The notes below the pieces were generated by a model. That model was not told the DNA's origin, searched no databases, and saw only the letters and a program-made list of their open reading frames with translations. Below, piece by piece: positions 10,520-22,900 of a stretch of DNA of 64,000 nt. The stretch comes from Eucalyptus grandis. Lineage: Eukaryota; Streptophyta; Magnoliopsida; Myrtales; Myrtaceae. A program made the translations under genes and the position numbers. Position 1 is the stretch's first letter. Each line of letters opens with the position of its first letter. The stretch lies in NCBI RefSeq assembly GCF_016545825.1, contig NC_052620.1:42718620-42782619 (forward strand). Reading direction: 5' to 3'.

Positions 10520-11430
10520 AATTAGAGTTAGATCCCGTTCGTTTCACAAAAAATAACTTTTAGAATATGTTTTTCAAATCTTTTGATGTTCGTTTCATTG
10601 AAAATGAATTAATCGAATAAAACATAAAGTCTTCTAGGATAAGAGAAAATATTTTACACTTTCAAAAAAGAGGAAAACATTTTTCTCACTCGCTTTCTCT
10701 TATCTCACTTCCATATTAATCTTTTTATCTTTCTTTTTCTTTTTTCCTTTTTTCTTTTTTAAAAAATCAAAATTTTAATTATTTTTTCTTTCTTTTCTCT
10801 TTTTAGTTTATCTTGACCAATCACCAGCCTCGACGACTGCCAAAACTAGTCACGAGTGAGCCTTGAGCTCACTACTTGCTCAATTGGCAACAAGCTTGAG
10901 CTCTAGGATTAGGTGGTGAGCTAGGGCTCCAAGCTCACCAATCTAACTCACCACTTGTCAAGCTCGAGCTCGAGCTTACCATTTGCCAAATCAATGCCAA
11001 GCGAGTGGCAAGCTCGGGCCTCACTAAATCAGGAAGCGATGAGCTCAAACTTGCCTTTGGTTGGTCTTCGGGCATCACCATCCTTGGCAAAAGAAGAAGA
11101 AGACAAAAGCAAAGAAAAATATAAATATAAACTAATAAAAATTGATTTTTTTTTATAAAAATCAAAATATTTTTTAAAAATAAAATAATTAATAATAATT
11201 TAATTTTTTAATAATAAAAAAAAAAAATAATAATAATAATAATAATAATAACAATAATTGAAAAGGAGTGCATGAAAGAAAAATTTTTCCTTATTAAAAA
11301 AAAAAAAAAATTCCACTTCTTTTGAGCTTTTAGCTAAATACTTGAAAATAGTTACATCTTCTTATAAAATGGCCTTCTTCTTTTTTCCCCCAAAAACACC
11401 ACTTTTTTCGCGAAACAAATTGATCCTTAT
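10520..11430. repeat. candidate non-autonomous repeat element D
   Basis: The left edge reads CGTTCGTTTCACAAAAAATA. The right edge, reverse-complemented, reads TTTGTTTCGCGAAAAAAGTG, so the ends form an imperfect inverted repeat. The centre (10800-11090) is less AT-rich, with many words of the type GAGCTCAAGCTTG/CTCGAGCTCGAGC. No transposase is visible. Edges are approximate. Confidence 0.4.
11227..11252. repeat. (AAT)n microsatellite
   Basis: About eight to nine AAT units directly after a poly-A run. Confidence 0.9.
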
Positions 11431-11879
11431 AAAGTAAATATTTTTTTATTTCAATTAAACCTTAGATGTTACAAACATTTCAAGATTTTTATCATGTGAT
11501 ATTCTTTTTATCGGGTAAACATGCTCTCGTGAAAATTGATATGTTGTTTTCCTCTTAAAAAATAATTAGGACGTGGTTGATTGAGATGGGTTTTTTTTTT
11601 TTTTTTCATATTCAAATGAATCTTATAGGTCAAATTGTAGGAAGAAAAATAATATATTCCTAAAATATAAACGATCACTTAAATTGCTTATAAAAGTAAA
11701 TGAAAAAATTCATCGTACGCAAAGATATTTAAACATAAATTGTTATTGATTATGAGAGTATTTTTTATTGGTTAATTATTTTAAGCAGCTTCAGTCATCG
11801 TTTTTAGGAAATTTGTTTAAAATTATTTATTTTTCGTTAAATAAATGAATTTCGTTAACGGGGTCAATCAGTCCAAGCG

Positions 11880-12340
11880 GACTTAACGGGCGTTCATTTC
11901 CATTTGTTTAGATCCAAACCGATTTTGATCGGGCTTGAAACCGACGTGTTCTCCAGCATCCAAGTGTTATCTTGGGCTGGCAAGACCTTGGCATTGAGAA
12001 GGATCCAAGAAAAGCCCGTTTAGGGAGTAGTGATATTGGGCCGAGCCCGTTATAAATAAGGGCCGGGTTGGGCTGGACCGGTTTGGTCGTTTCCAGGTGA
12101 AAGGGTGGGAGCGCGTGGCGAACACCTTCGTCCCGGGCGCGTCGATGTGGTGTCAGTGTCCTGCTTTCCTCACCGAATCACGTCACGTGGGCACGTTCCT
12201 TGGACTGACGGTTGCTTCGCGGGCGGCGTGGGGGGCATGGACTGGTCCCACCAGCTTTTCCGTTCCGGCGAATCCTGACCGTGGCACCAGTCACGTCGTC
12301 CGCCGGCGGCATCAGGGAAAACGGAACGCAAAGGCCTTCC
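11880..12340. other. GC-rich island with G-box/ABRE-like words
   Basis: A sharp rise in GC content inside AT-rich intergenic DNA. It has a TATA-like GTTATAAATAAGG at about 12048-12060 and ACGT cores in CACGTCACGTGGGCACG (12179-12195). It resembles a promoter or leader, but the following reading frame (12097-12363, 88 codons) shows no domain. It could be the promoter of an unrecognised transcript or a relic. Confidence 0.3.
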
Positions 12341-13550
12341 AGCCCAAGAATTTGCATCCTTAGCAGAAAATAGACTTGCTCCGAACAGGCAATTTGAATT
12401 TAAATAGGAAAAAGAATTTGGATTTGAGTTCGCTTCACTATTCAAACGGATTTTCTTCCTTGCTTGCTTTTTTTTTTTTTTCTTTCTTTTTTTTGAGAAA
12501 TAAATAAAAAATATACTTCTTGATCTTTTGAAATGACGTAAGAATAATGAAACATGAAATAAATAAAAAATATAACATCTAAATTTCACCATTGACTCTA
12601 GCCAATTTTGTTCATTTTATGGGATGGTCTGAAATAGATCAAAATTCGCCGATGATAAATAAGAGTATTCGATATCAATTGTTAAATAGTGTTATATCAC
12701 GACGCATATGGTTATATGCTCGAGTGTTCCTCTTTCAATTGGCATAGTTCTAAGGTGTCTAACATTATATGACACATATATGGCACACACATGACGTGTT
12801 TACATATATACTTATTGAGAATAATTATTCATAATAACTCATTAAATACATCTTTAGCATCACATGAAATATCTCGAAAATTTTCTTAGTCTACAAATTT
12901 AACATATACAAACGTACTTTTTAAAATCTTTGCCACTTGCGTTTTAAAGACAACATCTCCTATTTTTCATATGGCGTAATATTTCTATAAAATTATACAC
13001 TCGACAATATTTATAAATAACTCATTAATTCACGAGTCACGTGCAAAAAAAAAAAATTAATTCCCTTGTTATGTCATTAACAGCAAGCAAAAGAGAAATA
13101 GTGGATTCAGATGTCCCCATATTCATCCATGAAATTAACACAGTCAATGATGCGACAAGACTGCGAAGACTAACGGTTTCGGCGTAAATGAAAGTTGGGC
13201 AAGCCATCCAAGGCACCAGCCTTCAAGAATCAACGAGAGAACAACAACCTCGTTTTGCTCTGGAGCGTCGATTCTCATCCGGGTCAAACGACGGATCGCT
13301 CAACGGCGATGATTTTCCATGTACCGGAGCGGAAGAATCCACGAGGCATACCAGATAGCAACACGATGACCACATCTCACAAGTTTCCTCGATATTCTTA
13401 TTTTATTTAATTTCGCAGAGTTTTCCGTCCCTCATTGGTCGAATTTCTCTTTAAAAGAAAAAAAAGAGAAAAAGGGTAATAAAGGCCACCAAACCCCCGG
13501 CGAATGGGATCGAAGTGCTTCTCTCGCAATCTCTCTCCGTCTTCTCTACC

Positions 13551-13580
13551 GTATTTATACGTGCGCGGATAATTTTATAC
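13551..13580 (+). promoter_or_regulatory. candidate TATA boxes of the DUF1644 gene
   Basis: TATTTATAC (13552-13560) and TTTTATAC (13573-13580) precede a GC-rich, CCCT-rich stretch that looks like the start of a 5' leader. The coding start is 3 kb downstream, so the leader must be spliced. All of this is inferred. Confidence 0.35.
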
Positions 13581-13599
13581 CGGCTGCGAGGCGATTAAA

Positions 13600-16550
13600 A
13601 GAGAGAGAAGAGCGAGCGAGTTGCGTGCGTTCTGGTTCTGCGCGCTGCCCCCGCTCGTAACACCCCCCGGCCTCGGTCCCATCAATTTCGAATTCGCGCT
13701 CAAACGGAAGCCCTAACTTCCCCCGCTCCCTCCGTCGTCTCCGATTCCTCCGAGAGCGCTCTCATTCCCGGCGGGGAAACCCTCCGGTAACGTCTCCGGC
13801 CCCTCTCATTATCATCCGTCGTCTGATATTTTTCTCCCTTCTTCCCCCGCGGCGTCAAATTGCGTCGGGAGTTTCGAGGCGGAAAGTCCGATTTTTCTTT
13901 TCCTCCTCCGTAAATCGAACTCTTCCGGTAGCGGGCGTAGCCTAGATTGCTTCAGGGCGACGCACTCTTCTTCCTCCTCCTCCTTTTTTTTTTAAGTTAA
14001 AGTTTTGGTTTTTTTTTTTTATTTAAATTTTTTCTTTCGGGCGATAAGATAGCGGATGAGTGGATTTGAGATGGTTTCGATTTTGAGGGACGATTCAGTT
14101 GAGATTCCTAACTTGCGGGTTGGGGCTGGTCCAATTGGTTTTGGCTATATTTAATTCCGTGCCCGCCTGCGAGATCCCTGAGGGCGGGGATCGTGTAACC
14201 TCAAGTCTCTCACGTATAGCTGTTTTCTTCCCGTATTTTATATAGTTAATTGGTTGTCATTGCCCGTGATTTTTGATAGATCACGTTACTCCGTTTCCCC
14301 CCCTCACATCTATATACATTCCCTGACCTTGCCCTCTTCTTCTCTGCGGTATTTTCTCGCTTGTTTGATCAGAGAAAGGCAACCCATTTCGGGCTTCTCG
14401 AAGTGATCGTGCGTGCTCTCTGGATTTGGATTTTGCGCGAGGCAAGTGGCAGGTGAGATCCCCCTCTTTGAATCTTCCTCGTTATTGGCTTTGAATTGGG
14501 TAACAAGGGCTCTTGTTTCAGCATTTTAAGATCAGTTTCCGTTAATAGTCGAGGCGCGGTGCTGTGCCGGCCCAATTTTGTGCTTTTTGGGTTTTTTCTG
14601 AAGAGGGTGTCGGATGCTTTAGTAGACTTCATCCACCGCGGTGGCATTGAGATTCTCAAAAGAATTGAGAATGCGTATTGTGTTCCCCCTTTTTTTTTTT
14701 TTTTCTAAACTCACATATATTTATTTAGCGAGTCGAAATGTGGATTCCTTCTCCCAATCCTTGATAGCATTCATTTGCTGTTGGCATTGGCAAACTGAAA
14801 TTAGCAGTGATTTGTTGAACCATGACATGATTTGTCAGGCATGTGGAGAACAACCTCGTGAACATCAGTTGGTCATGAATAATTCAGTGTACTTTCATCC
14901 TCTTTTATGGTACAGTTGAGATCTTGTCTGCTGTTTTGCTATCTGATATGTAACAGCTTTTATGCTTTGTCTTAGAGCTTCCATCCATGTTTTTCTCGAG
15001 TTACTCCTGCTTATCTTCTACCTTCTCTCGAGATCAACTCAATGCTTAAGTTGGTATGTCTTCTTGTACTCGTGAATCATCAATTGATCTAGATAATGCC
15101 ATCCCCACCTCACCCCTTCTGGGACTGATACCATGTGCTACAAGTAATTTATTCCACGACATCTTAATGTTTTTTGGCTAATCTGGTTTGGTGTTCTGAT
15201 CTTGGTCACTGTGTCCCGTTTTAGACTTGCTCTCTTCTGAACTATTGAATGTTTAGGTTACACGTCAGACAGCTATCACAAAAAGCGCTATAGTATTTTT
15301 GTATGATCCTAGCTACTCTGTCAAGACTTGGTCGTTAAATATCATTGCTGGTGTTCGGAAGACATTTCTTGGTCGTCCCAACTTCCTGTTCTTCCTTATC
15401 CTTCTCATCCCCCCCATATCTTGCCAGTTGTGGAGCACATCTGGATTTCATTTTTGTTTTGCATAACCTGGAGTTCTGTTCTTTTTATTTGCCAACTCTA
15501 ATGCTTAAGAAGCTTTTGTCTAATGCTAGGTTAAATTTAGGGCGTGTCATGAACTGTAATTTAGTTATTCCTGCCTTCCTTTAGGGAGTGCCAATCCAAC
15601 CGCCAAGTCGGCACTATTTATTTACAGATAATGGTGAATCAGGGATGGCTGTTTATTTTCTATCTCGTCCAACAGAGCACATTCTTCAATGCACATGTGA
15701 CCTTGATCACCATAGCTACTGTAATATTCCTTCTTATTTGATGGTGAAGATTCTGCTTTAACAACGGCTTCTGTATAATTTTGCCTGAGGTGGTCAAAAA
15801 AGTTGCTGGAGGTTTTAAGTGCAGCACTTAGTTCTTTCCCTTTCACTCTAAATCATCTTTGTTGACAGAATTTTTTACTCACTGTTGACAGTTTTTACTT
15901 ATCCTCCACGATGCATCTTCCATAGGTGGATAAGGACGTAAATAAATTTTGTTTAGTAGAAATGCAGTTTTCTTTAACTGACATTCATCACTTTTGTCAT
16001 TATTGATGTTCACCGGGCCTATAAATGATGAATGTTGAAGTGGCCTTGTCAGAACTCTCACATGTTAAAGGTTATGGCAGTTGCGAAGTGGAGCCATACT
16101 AGGATGTCCTTTCCTATTAGATCATTTGCTGCACAATGTGTGAACATTAGGGCCTTTTGGTGAGGTTCATATGTATGTGGATTTTTAGTTAGCTGTGGGA
16201 ATGACAGGAACAGTGAAAGGTGCACATTTCATGCTAGTACTTCATGTTTCTAAATGATGGTCCAGGTGCACAATGTGTGGACGCTCTGGAAAATTCATTC
16301 AACACAGGAGAAAGTTCAATTTAGCAATCGTCCTGTAGATCACTTTCTTTACCTGATTAATATGTTGTGCTGTCAGACAGGAAGTGTTCATCCTTTTTGT
16401 GTCCTATTGATGATTGTTTAACTTGTTGGTTTTTCACGTCTTCATCAACTTTCCTGTTGGAATACATTTTCTCACGTTGTTTTCCTTCAGCAAATATGAT
16501 CTCATCACCTCACCATTTTTTTTCTCTTGATAATTAGACTTAGTCTGAAA
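13600..16550 (+). other. probable spliced 5' leader of the DUF1644 gene
   Basis: No protein-coding exon is seen. Likely leader exon ends are a donor at 13787 (CTCCG|GTAACG) and an internal leader exon at 14373-14452, bounded by TTTGATCAG and GGCAG|GTGAGAT. The final acceptor lies just before the ATG, around 16536-16545 (ATTAG|ACTTAG|TCTG). The intervening DNA is T-rich, as plant introns are. The exact number of leader exons cannot be settled from sequence alone. Confidence 0.4.
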
Positions 16551-17654
16551 ATGGCAAAGGGTAGCAGAGGGCGTCGTAGGGTTGCTTCCCAACAGTACAG
16601 ATCAACTCCATATGGCTTGGCATCTTGTCATCGTAAAATCTTGGAGAACACGTGTGCCAAAAAATCTGACAAGGCATTGAATAAGGACTGGGAAGATGCT
16701 ATATGCTCCGTGTGTATGGAGTACCCTCACAATGCTGTTCTTCTTCTCTGTTCCTCCTACGAAAAGGGTTGCAGACCCTACATGTGTGGTACTAGCTGCC
16801 GCTACTCAAATTGCCTTGACCAATACAAGAAGGCCTATACCAAAGTTTCCTCACTTAATGCTCAGTCCTTGCAGAACTCAGCTGACAACCCAGTGATATC
16901 ACCTGAGTCAAATCAGTCCAATGAGAAGAGTGAAGTGATGGAGCTTGCGTGCCCTCTTTGCAGGGGCCAGCTGAAAGGGTGGACTGTGGTGGAACCTGCA
17001 CGAGAGTACTTAAATGCGAAAAAGAGGAACTGCATGCAGGATAACTGCACATATCTTGGAACTTACAAGGAGCTAAGAAAGCATGTGAAGACAGAACACC
17101 CCTCTGCACGGCCTCGTGACGTGGACCCGTCACGAGAACAGAGATGGAGGCGGTTCGAACAAGGTCGTGAAAGGGAAGATGTGATCAGTACAATAAGGGC
17201 GACAATGCCAGGAGCCATGGTATTTGGGGACTATGTGATAGAGGGAAACCATTATGGATTAGATGTAGATGAGAGCAGCCTTGGTACAGATCGCTCAGAG
17301 AGGAACGGTGGTTTGGATACGGGCTTCGATAGTAACCTATTTAATGTCTTTATGCTTCTCCATGCATTTGGCCAATCTGGGAATGTTGATCTGAGAAGAA
17401 GATTAAGGCACCAAGAGAGGGCCTTGCAGCGAGCATCGGACAGGAGTGCTCTTGCAGGCCGGCACACCACCACCCCCATTGGTGGCTCAGATGTTTCTGA
17501 TCAAGAGAACGGAGATGACAGTAATGACGATAATGATGCCCATGATGGTAATGTGTCGCTAGTGAGCCGCCTTCGTCGTCATGGTAGAGTGCTACTGGGA
17601 CGGTCCGCTAGGAGGAGGAGGCGCAGAGAAGGCAATGGAAATCAAGATAGATGA
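16551..17654 (+). CDS. DUF1644 family zinc-binding protein
   Basis: A single coding exon of 367 residues starting MAKGSRGRRR. I chose this ATG over the in-frame one at 16527 because the latter lies in the splice acceptor region and adds unconserved residues. Cys-rich blocks match the plant DUF1644 family: C52, C55, C67, C74, C79, C83 and C88 (ICSVCMEYPHNAVLLLC ... GCRPYMCGTSC), then CPLC at 134-137, then C161, C166, H178 and H183, a C2H2-like finger ending LRKHVKTEHP. Between them is a Ser/Asn-rich linker. After a conserved block around MPGAMVFGDYVIEG (219-232) the C-terminus is acidic, then strongly basic (RRHGRVLLGRSARRRRRR). Members are thought to be nuclear or membrane-linked stress-responsive proteins, with no defined biochemical activity. 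A RING-like fold is possible but not shown. Confidence 0.9.
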   Translation: MAKGSRGRRRVASQQYRSTPYGLASCHRKILENTCAKKSDKALNKDWEDAICSVCMEYPHNAVLLLCSSYEKGCRPYMCGTSCRYSNCLDQYKKAYTKVSSLNAQSLQNSADNPVISPESNQSNEKSEVMELACPLCRGQLKGWTVVEPAREYLNAKKRNCMQDNCTYLGTYKELRKHVKTEHPSARPRDVDPSREQRWRRFEQGREREDVISTIRATMPGAMVFGDYVIEGNHYGLDVDESSLGTDRSERNGGLDTGFDSNLFNVFMLLHAFGQSGNVDLRRRLRHQERALQRASDRSALAGRHTTTPIGGSDVSDQENGDDSNDDNDAHDGNVSLVSRLRRHGRVLLGRSARRRRRREGNGNQDR

Positions 17655-18148
17655 CTTGTTCCCTCAAGAAGGGAGATCTTCAGAACGTTTTATCCATGTT
17701 TAGTACTAGATGCTAGGATGGGAAAATAATAGAACACATGAATGATTTGTCTGGAAAGGGCAGTTGACTTGCCTTTCAAAAAATGCATGCATTTCTTTTG
17801 CATTTCATGGCCTGTTCCGCAGATTTGCTTGGAACGGACATCAAGAAGAATGGCCTTTATTCCTGTAGTCATGTGACATATGCGAAGATTACCGGATGTA
17901 CACATGTATTTTCTTTGACGTCCTTTTGCAATTTGTCAGCTGTTGTATTGAAAACCTTTATTCAGTCATGTGTACATGTCCTTGAACATCCTCATTCAAA
18001 ACGGTTCCCAATTGTGGATTGGGAGGAAAGGGAAAGCAGTGTCATTTGTTTTATTTCTGTGATGGACATGGACGCAGTCCTTCCTGTTATGATTCAGGGA
18101 CGCTGCTGGATATCCCTTACTGCACTTGAATGTGTTTATATCATATAC

Positions 18149-18170
18149 TCTCTCTCTCTCTCTCTCTCTC
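18149..18170. repeat. (CT)n microsatellite
   Basis: About 11 CT units downstream of the DUF1644 stop codon. Confidence 0.9.
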
Positions 18171-18687
18171 CGACTGAACAAATGTTATCATTCTCACGCA
18201 AACTTTATACTGTTCCCCCCCGGGCCACCGGTGCATTTTTGCCGGTTCCATTTGAGCGGGTGTTCTGTGTAGTGCTTCTTCTCATGGCTAAGCACATTCA
18301 TAATATTCTTATGGCTTGAAAGATTTCTTGTCTAAAATTATGCGTCTTCTTCTGAAAATGGACCTGCTGAAAGCTACGTGTCAAAGATTCTCTTTGATCC
18401 AGCTAACAGCAGCACGGTTCGGTCAAACTGCATCAAGGAATCGCTTTGGGAGGCAGGTTCAAGGGGACATGCAAGAGGGGCTTCTGATCTTCTTTTCCCC
18501 AAGGATAGACAAGCACCTCGTCATCGGGCAAAAAACTCTGCGGGGGGCCTTTAAGTCCAGACATTGACAAACGAAAAATTGGTCAGTTTGAGACGGTGAC
18601 GTGTCTTGTTCTTAATGCGACTGTCGAGGTTTTACGTTGAGGCAGTTCACGGTCTGGGTTTCTGTCGTACGACAGAAGGAGCGAAAG

Positions 18688-18693
18688 AAAAAA
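18688..18693 (-). terminator. Pol III T-run terminator of tRNA-Pro
   Basis: On the minus strand a run of six T lies 22 bases past the tRNA 3' end, as expected for RNA polymerase III termination. Confidence 0.7.
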
Positions 18694-18714
18694 GTATGAC
18701 TTTTGACAGGGGTG

Positions 18715-18786
18715 GGGGCATTCCGAGAATCGAACTCGGGACCTCTCGCACCCAAAGCGAGAATCATACCACTAGACCAAATGCCC
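18715..18786 (-). tRNA. tRNA-Pro (anticodon UGG)
   Basis: A 72 nt cloverleaf without intron. The acceptor stem GGGCATT pairs with AATGCCC, followed by discriminator C. The D-arm region TGGTCTAGTGGTA contains the A box. The anticodon stem CTCGC/GCGAG encloses TTTGGGT with anticodon TGG. The T arm TCCCGAGTTCGATTCTCGGA contains the B box. A CAA triplet lies immediately upstream on the minus strand, a feature of plant tRNA genes, and a T6 run lies downstream. All parts expected of a working gene are present. Confidence 0.97.
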
Positions 18787-19297
18787 TTGTTCTTTATCTT
18801 AATCATGTTAAGTAATATTGAATCAAAGAATTTCAAGAATAGCCACACTTTTGAACGTTTACAGACTTTAGTTAAGTGGCGTGGTTTAGCTAAATAATCG
18901 TGAGCGCGAGCTCCTTCCACGAAACCTTTATAATGTCCAAAATCTAACTAATCATAGCTTCTTTTAACCATGGATCCACACTCCTAGGCTTTATTTCGAA
19001 AAATAAATAACCTACAAAATATTTTCCTAAAAATTATTGTATATATTATTTATAAAATTATAAAAATGAATGAATGAAGAAATTTTTTTTTATTAATTAA
19101 TTATTTCAAATGATATAAATAAATAATTTTAAAAAATTATTTTCAAATCATTTATTTTGACTTCGTATATTATTTTCACTTTTCAGTTATGCCGCCGCTT
19201 CACATCATATCCTACTCCTTCAAATTTCCCTTGGGTTCGCACCCCCCACCCACCATCGCAGCTTGCGCCCGCCCGCACCCGAACAAATCCCCTCTAA

Positions 19298-19310
19298 GCC
19301 CTAAAACCCT
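19298..19310 (+). promoter_or_regulatory. telo-box-like element of MRT4
   Basis: GCCCTAAAACCCT resembles the plant telo-box (AAACCCTAA), which is common near transcription starts of ribosomal protein and ribosome assembly genes. This fits the downstream gene. The role is inferred. Confidence 0.45.
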
Positions 19311-19357
19311 CGCTTCATCTTCTTCACACCTCACAACTTACAACGGCCTCCCTCCGC

Positions 19358-19382
19358 CTCTCTCTCTCTCTCTCTCTCTCTC
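19358..19382. repeat. (CT)n microsatellite in MRT4 leader
   Basis: About 12 CT units in the probable 5' UTR. Confidence 0.9.
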
Positions 19383-19982
19383 CTGCGCCGACGCTCGAGC
19401 TCTGGTACTGCTTTGCTTCGCAGGTATTCTCTCTCCCTTGAAACCTCTCTCTCTATGCAGCCATGGGAAGGCCCTCGTATGTCTTCGCATCTCGTCTGCT
19501 ATGCTGTGTCGTTTCTGCTTTCGATTCTTCCTCCGTGTACTAGAAGCAATTCGAATTTCATCACCTGGTGCCGTCGGTCCTCCGATCGGAGCTCATCTCC
19601 GAGATTCTGTTTTGCTCCGTGAACGGCCTATCTAGTTCGCTTCTGTCGCCTCGCCTGTTCGTTTCTCACTTCGATTTCAGTAGTTCGTCGTTTTTTTTGT
19701 TGAGGTTTTTCTTCGTCATGTTAAGTTCGCTCGCTGGAGTTTGAAGTCATCAGGCGTTTCGGTTCGGGGCGCTATGCCTAATTTTTTTACGGATTCTGTG
19801 CGTTGTTAAGTTCCTTTCGTGTTGATGGGCTCTCATGCGGTGCTGCTTTCTGTTTTTCCCCCCACCGAATGTCAGAAATAAAGCAGGAAGTGAAGTTGGT
19901 TTTTGAGGTTTTCAAGATAACGCGTCCAGCGACCGAACGGTTATATTGAGGCGACTAGCGGGGCTACTGGTGGGGCAACAGA

Positions 19983-22900
19983 ATGCCGAAGTCTAAACGG
20001 AACAGAGCAGGTATCTTTGTCTCTGATTTTGCGTTTCTTTGGTGATTAAGGTGTCGGTTGATTTGGTTATACCTAGAATTGGGACGTAGATATTTTGGGA
20101 GAAGATAGAGAGATCTTTCTGCGGCAGTATTCTTATTTATATTCAATGTGTGGGTTCAAAAAAATGGACTTACTAGCTGCACCACACCCATATAATACAT
20201 GAAGGAGGCGAGGGTTGACTGTTTTCTTTTCCCCCCTTTTAAATGCAGTTACACTGTCAAAGACAAAGAAGAAGGGAAAGGAGCAGAAGCAATCGCTTGT
20301 AGATGCTATCAGGGAAGCTGTGGAGCACTATAGCTCAATTTATGTTTTTTCCTTTGAGAACATGAGAAATCTGAAGTTTAAAGAGTTCAGGGAGCAACTC
20401 AAATCTTCAAGCAGGTTACCTCATGAGTCTTTGAGTAGTCGTGTTATTCTGTTTAAATAGGAACCTTAACCGATCGCCATCTTTGCACTTGGTTATGATC
20501 TACTATCGCATTTTAGAAAGGGGTGAAGAATGTCTTTCTTGCCATGGTTTTTGAGAGGTGCAACCCATATGGGACTTTAGTATTTTTGGACACTAAATGA
20601 AGTTTGACAGCAAAAGTTGTTGATACTGGGCCTGTAATATCTGGTTGCTTTCTATTTGGCGGTGCTACCGTTTATTCATTGTTTTAAAGTGGTTCAAAAG
20701 GGTGAGTAGTAGCTTGGCAGTTGATGATATGTGAATTGGCTTTGGGAAGTGTTCTAGGTTTTCATTGAGGATAAGTCTTATAAGTTATTTTTTTTTAATT
20801 TTTTTCTGGGGTGGGGGTGGAGCCAGGAGTTTGAGGTTGTATTAGTTATGCAGGTTAGTTGCTACTTATGTCTCACACTGCTTCACGTACACATACACAA
20901 TACAGAATGAGGAACACTTCTGGGTGTTCCATCTAAGCTTTGGCCTTCATCCATTTTATACTTTTGATCAGAGAGCCTCAAGTTTCTACTTGATACAAAT
21001 AAGCCTCAACCTATAAGAGATTTATTGGTTGCTATGCTTTTCTCAGATTTTTTCTTGGTTCAAACAAAGTCATGCAAGTTGCTTTGGGTAGATCAGTTGG
21101 AGATGAGTTGAGACCAGGCATCCGCAAAGTCTCTAAGGTAAATTGATAACTGCCTGGTAATCTCTTAGTTAATTTTTAATTAGAAGTTCCACTATTTACG
21201 TTCTCTTTTAATGCCTTTCTCAGGTCTTGCGTGGAAATACTGGGCTTTTTCTCACTAATTTGCCAAAAGAAGAGGTTTTGAGGTAATTTTATTTTATTTG
21301 TATTGCCACAGAACCTTCTATCCTAGGAGAGCATCATTTAAGGCAATGCTCAAGCCATTGAATGAAATTTGAGTAGCCTATCATGCAAGCATGCACGTCT
21401 GAATGCCTACCCTCTATTTGGTCAAACCCTTGAAAATTGAAACCAAAAATGGACCCTTCTCTTTCTCTTCCCCTACTGCTCCTTTAAACCTTGAAGAATT
21501 TCGATTTAAATTGCTTTCCTTGGATGTAAGGGCATGTTTGGTTAAAGCTATAGAAAGTATGGATTGGGAATCGAAGTGTAAAGTGTCTCTTTTTAATTGT
21601 AGGGTGTTTATAACTATTAAATGTCTTCTCACACACATTTTTCGTTTTGCAATCATCATTTCACCTGACGGTGGAATGTGTCATGAAGCTTTTATATTTT
21701 TTTCTTCATTGCTTTGGAAGTGAGGAAAAGGGCCTGCAGACATGTCATAAATAATTTATTAGATTTTCAGGACCTATCGTGCTTGCCTGTTTGATATTTT
21801 TCTGAAGTAGATAGGTCTAATCTCCATTGCTCGAATTAAAGTTTTTGTGGATAATTTTCTCTATAAAATTACTGTCAATTTATTAACTAATGCAAATTCT
21901 TCATGCTTGTTATGGATGAAGTTTTATGTGTTTGTGTTGATCATAAAATATAATTATCACGTTGTCAGAGGAGCACAGAAGTTTATATATTTTACAATAT
22001 AGTTGTGATATTGACTACATAGTCATGATTTCCTAAAGTTGAAACATCCAATAGAGAAAATATTATTCCAAAAGCATTGCGCAGCAATCATTTGGTTTCC
22101 TTACTTTTACATCCAAAACTCAGGCATGGGATGACACGGTCATTTTGGTTCCTTAATGTTCATTCACATTCAGGATCTTCCATTCTGGTTAGCCAGTTTT
22201 GACGACCACACGAGGCCTATTTGATGTGAATAACGATTATCTCAATATTTGATGGATTCCAAAGATTGTGTTCGAAGTCCTTTAAGTCTTAACATGATAG
22301 AACTCAATATTTGTATTTATTTGTGCCTTTTAATTGTTAGTTATAACAACTGGGGACATTACAAGTTGGTCTATTAGTTGTTTGGGGATTCTTCTCTCCA
22401 AGTCTCAACGTATGTGTTATTAGTAATCTTTAAGCATCTTTTGCAGATTATTCAATGAATTCGAAGAATATGATTTTGCGAGGACAGGAAGCAACGCAGC
22501 AGAGAAGGTAAAGAGAAATTTCTGTGTCTTTACTGCTTTATGTAGAAACTAGATTTGAAAGTGAAATGGCTTGATGTGTGCAATAGGTCTTGGTCAATTG
22601 CTTATTGCATAATGAAAGCCCTACCAAGCCAATTGTATGAACCGTATGAACCATAGTTTTTCTTCAATTGAAAATTGATTTTGGTGAACTGCTAAATTGA
22701 TTTTGAGGCTTTAAACAATGCATCCGAGCTCTTAATTCTTGGTTCTTTAGCAGCAAAGTTTTACCCTGATATGGCCATGAAAGCTGGAGGATATGCTGGT
22801 TTTATTACTAGTGATTTGATTTTGACATGATTTATCTATAAACATACTGGTACCACCGCGGAGTTTTAGGTTGTGCTGCCTAATATTTTGTGACCCTTTT

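Larger units (their letters stand above)
10430..13500. other. intergenic region with repeat and GC island
   Basis: No gene is supported. It contains an AT-rich palindromic-type element (10520-11430), an AAT microsatellite (11227-11252), a GC-rich island with a G-box (11880-12340), and otherwise AT-rich sequence. Short reading frames at 12097-12363 and 13195-13410 have no recognisable domain. Confidence 0.5.
17655..18714. other. 3' region of the DUF1644 gene and spacer to the tRNA
   Basis: No further gene is seen. The first several hundred bases are probably 3' UTR. A (CT)n tract lies at about 18149-18170. Short reading frames here have no recognisable domain. Confidence 0.45.
18787..19982. 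other. spacer, promoter and leader of MRT4
   Basis: 18787-19190 is AT-rich spacer. From about 19250 the sequence becomes C-rich with a telo-box-like word, a (CT)n tract and a candidate donor (TTCGCAG|GTATTC, about 19424). The MRT4 leader is therefore likely spliced before the ATG at 19983. A 148-codon frame here is not a recognisable protein. Confidence 0.4.

Noticed and set aside
12097..12363. 88-codon frame after a TATA-like word
   Set aside because: No recognisable domain. GC-rich DNA gives long frames by chance. Kept only as a note on the GC island.
13195..13410. 71-codon frame
   Set aside because: No domain and no conserved start context. Probably chance.
19189..19635. 148-codon frame upstream of MRT4
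   Set aside because: It spans a (CT)n tract and the likely leader/intron of MRT4. The product is low-complexity.
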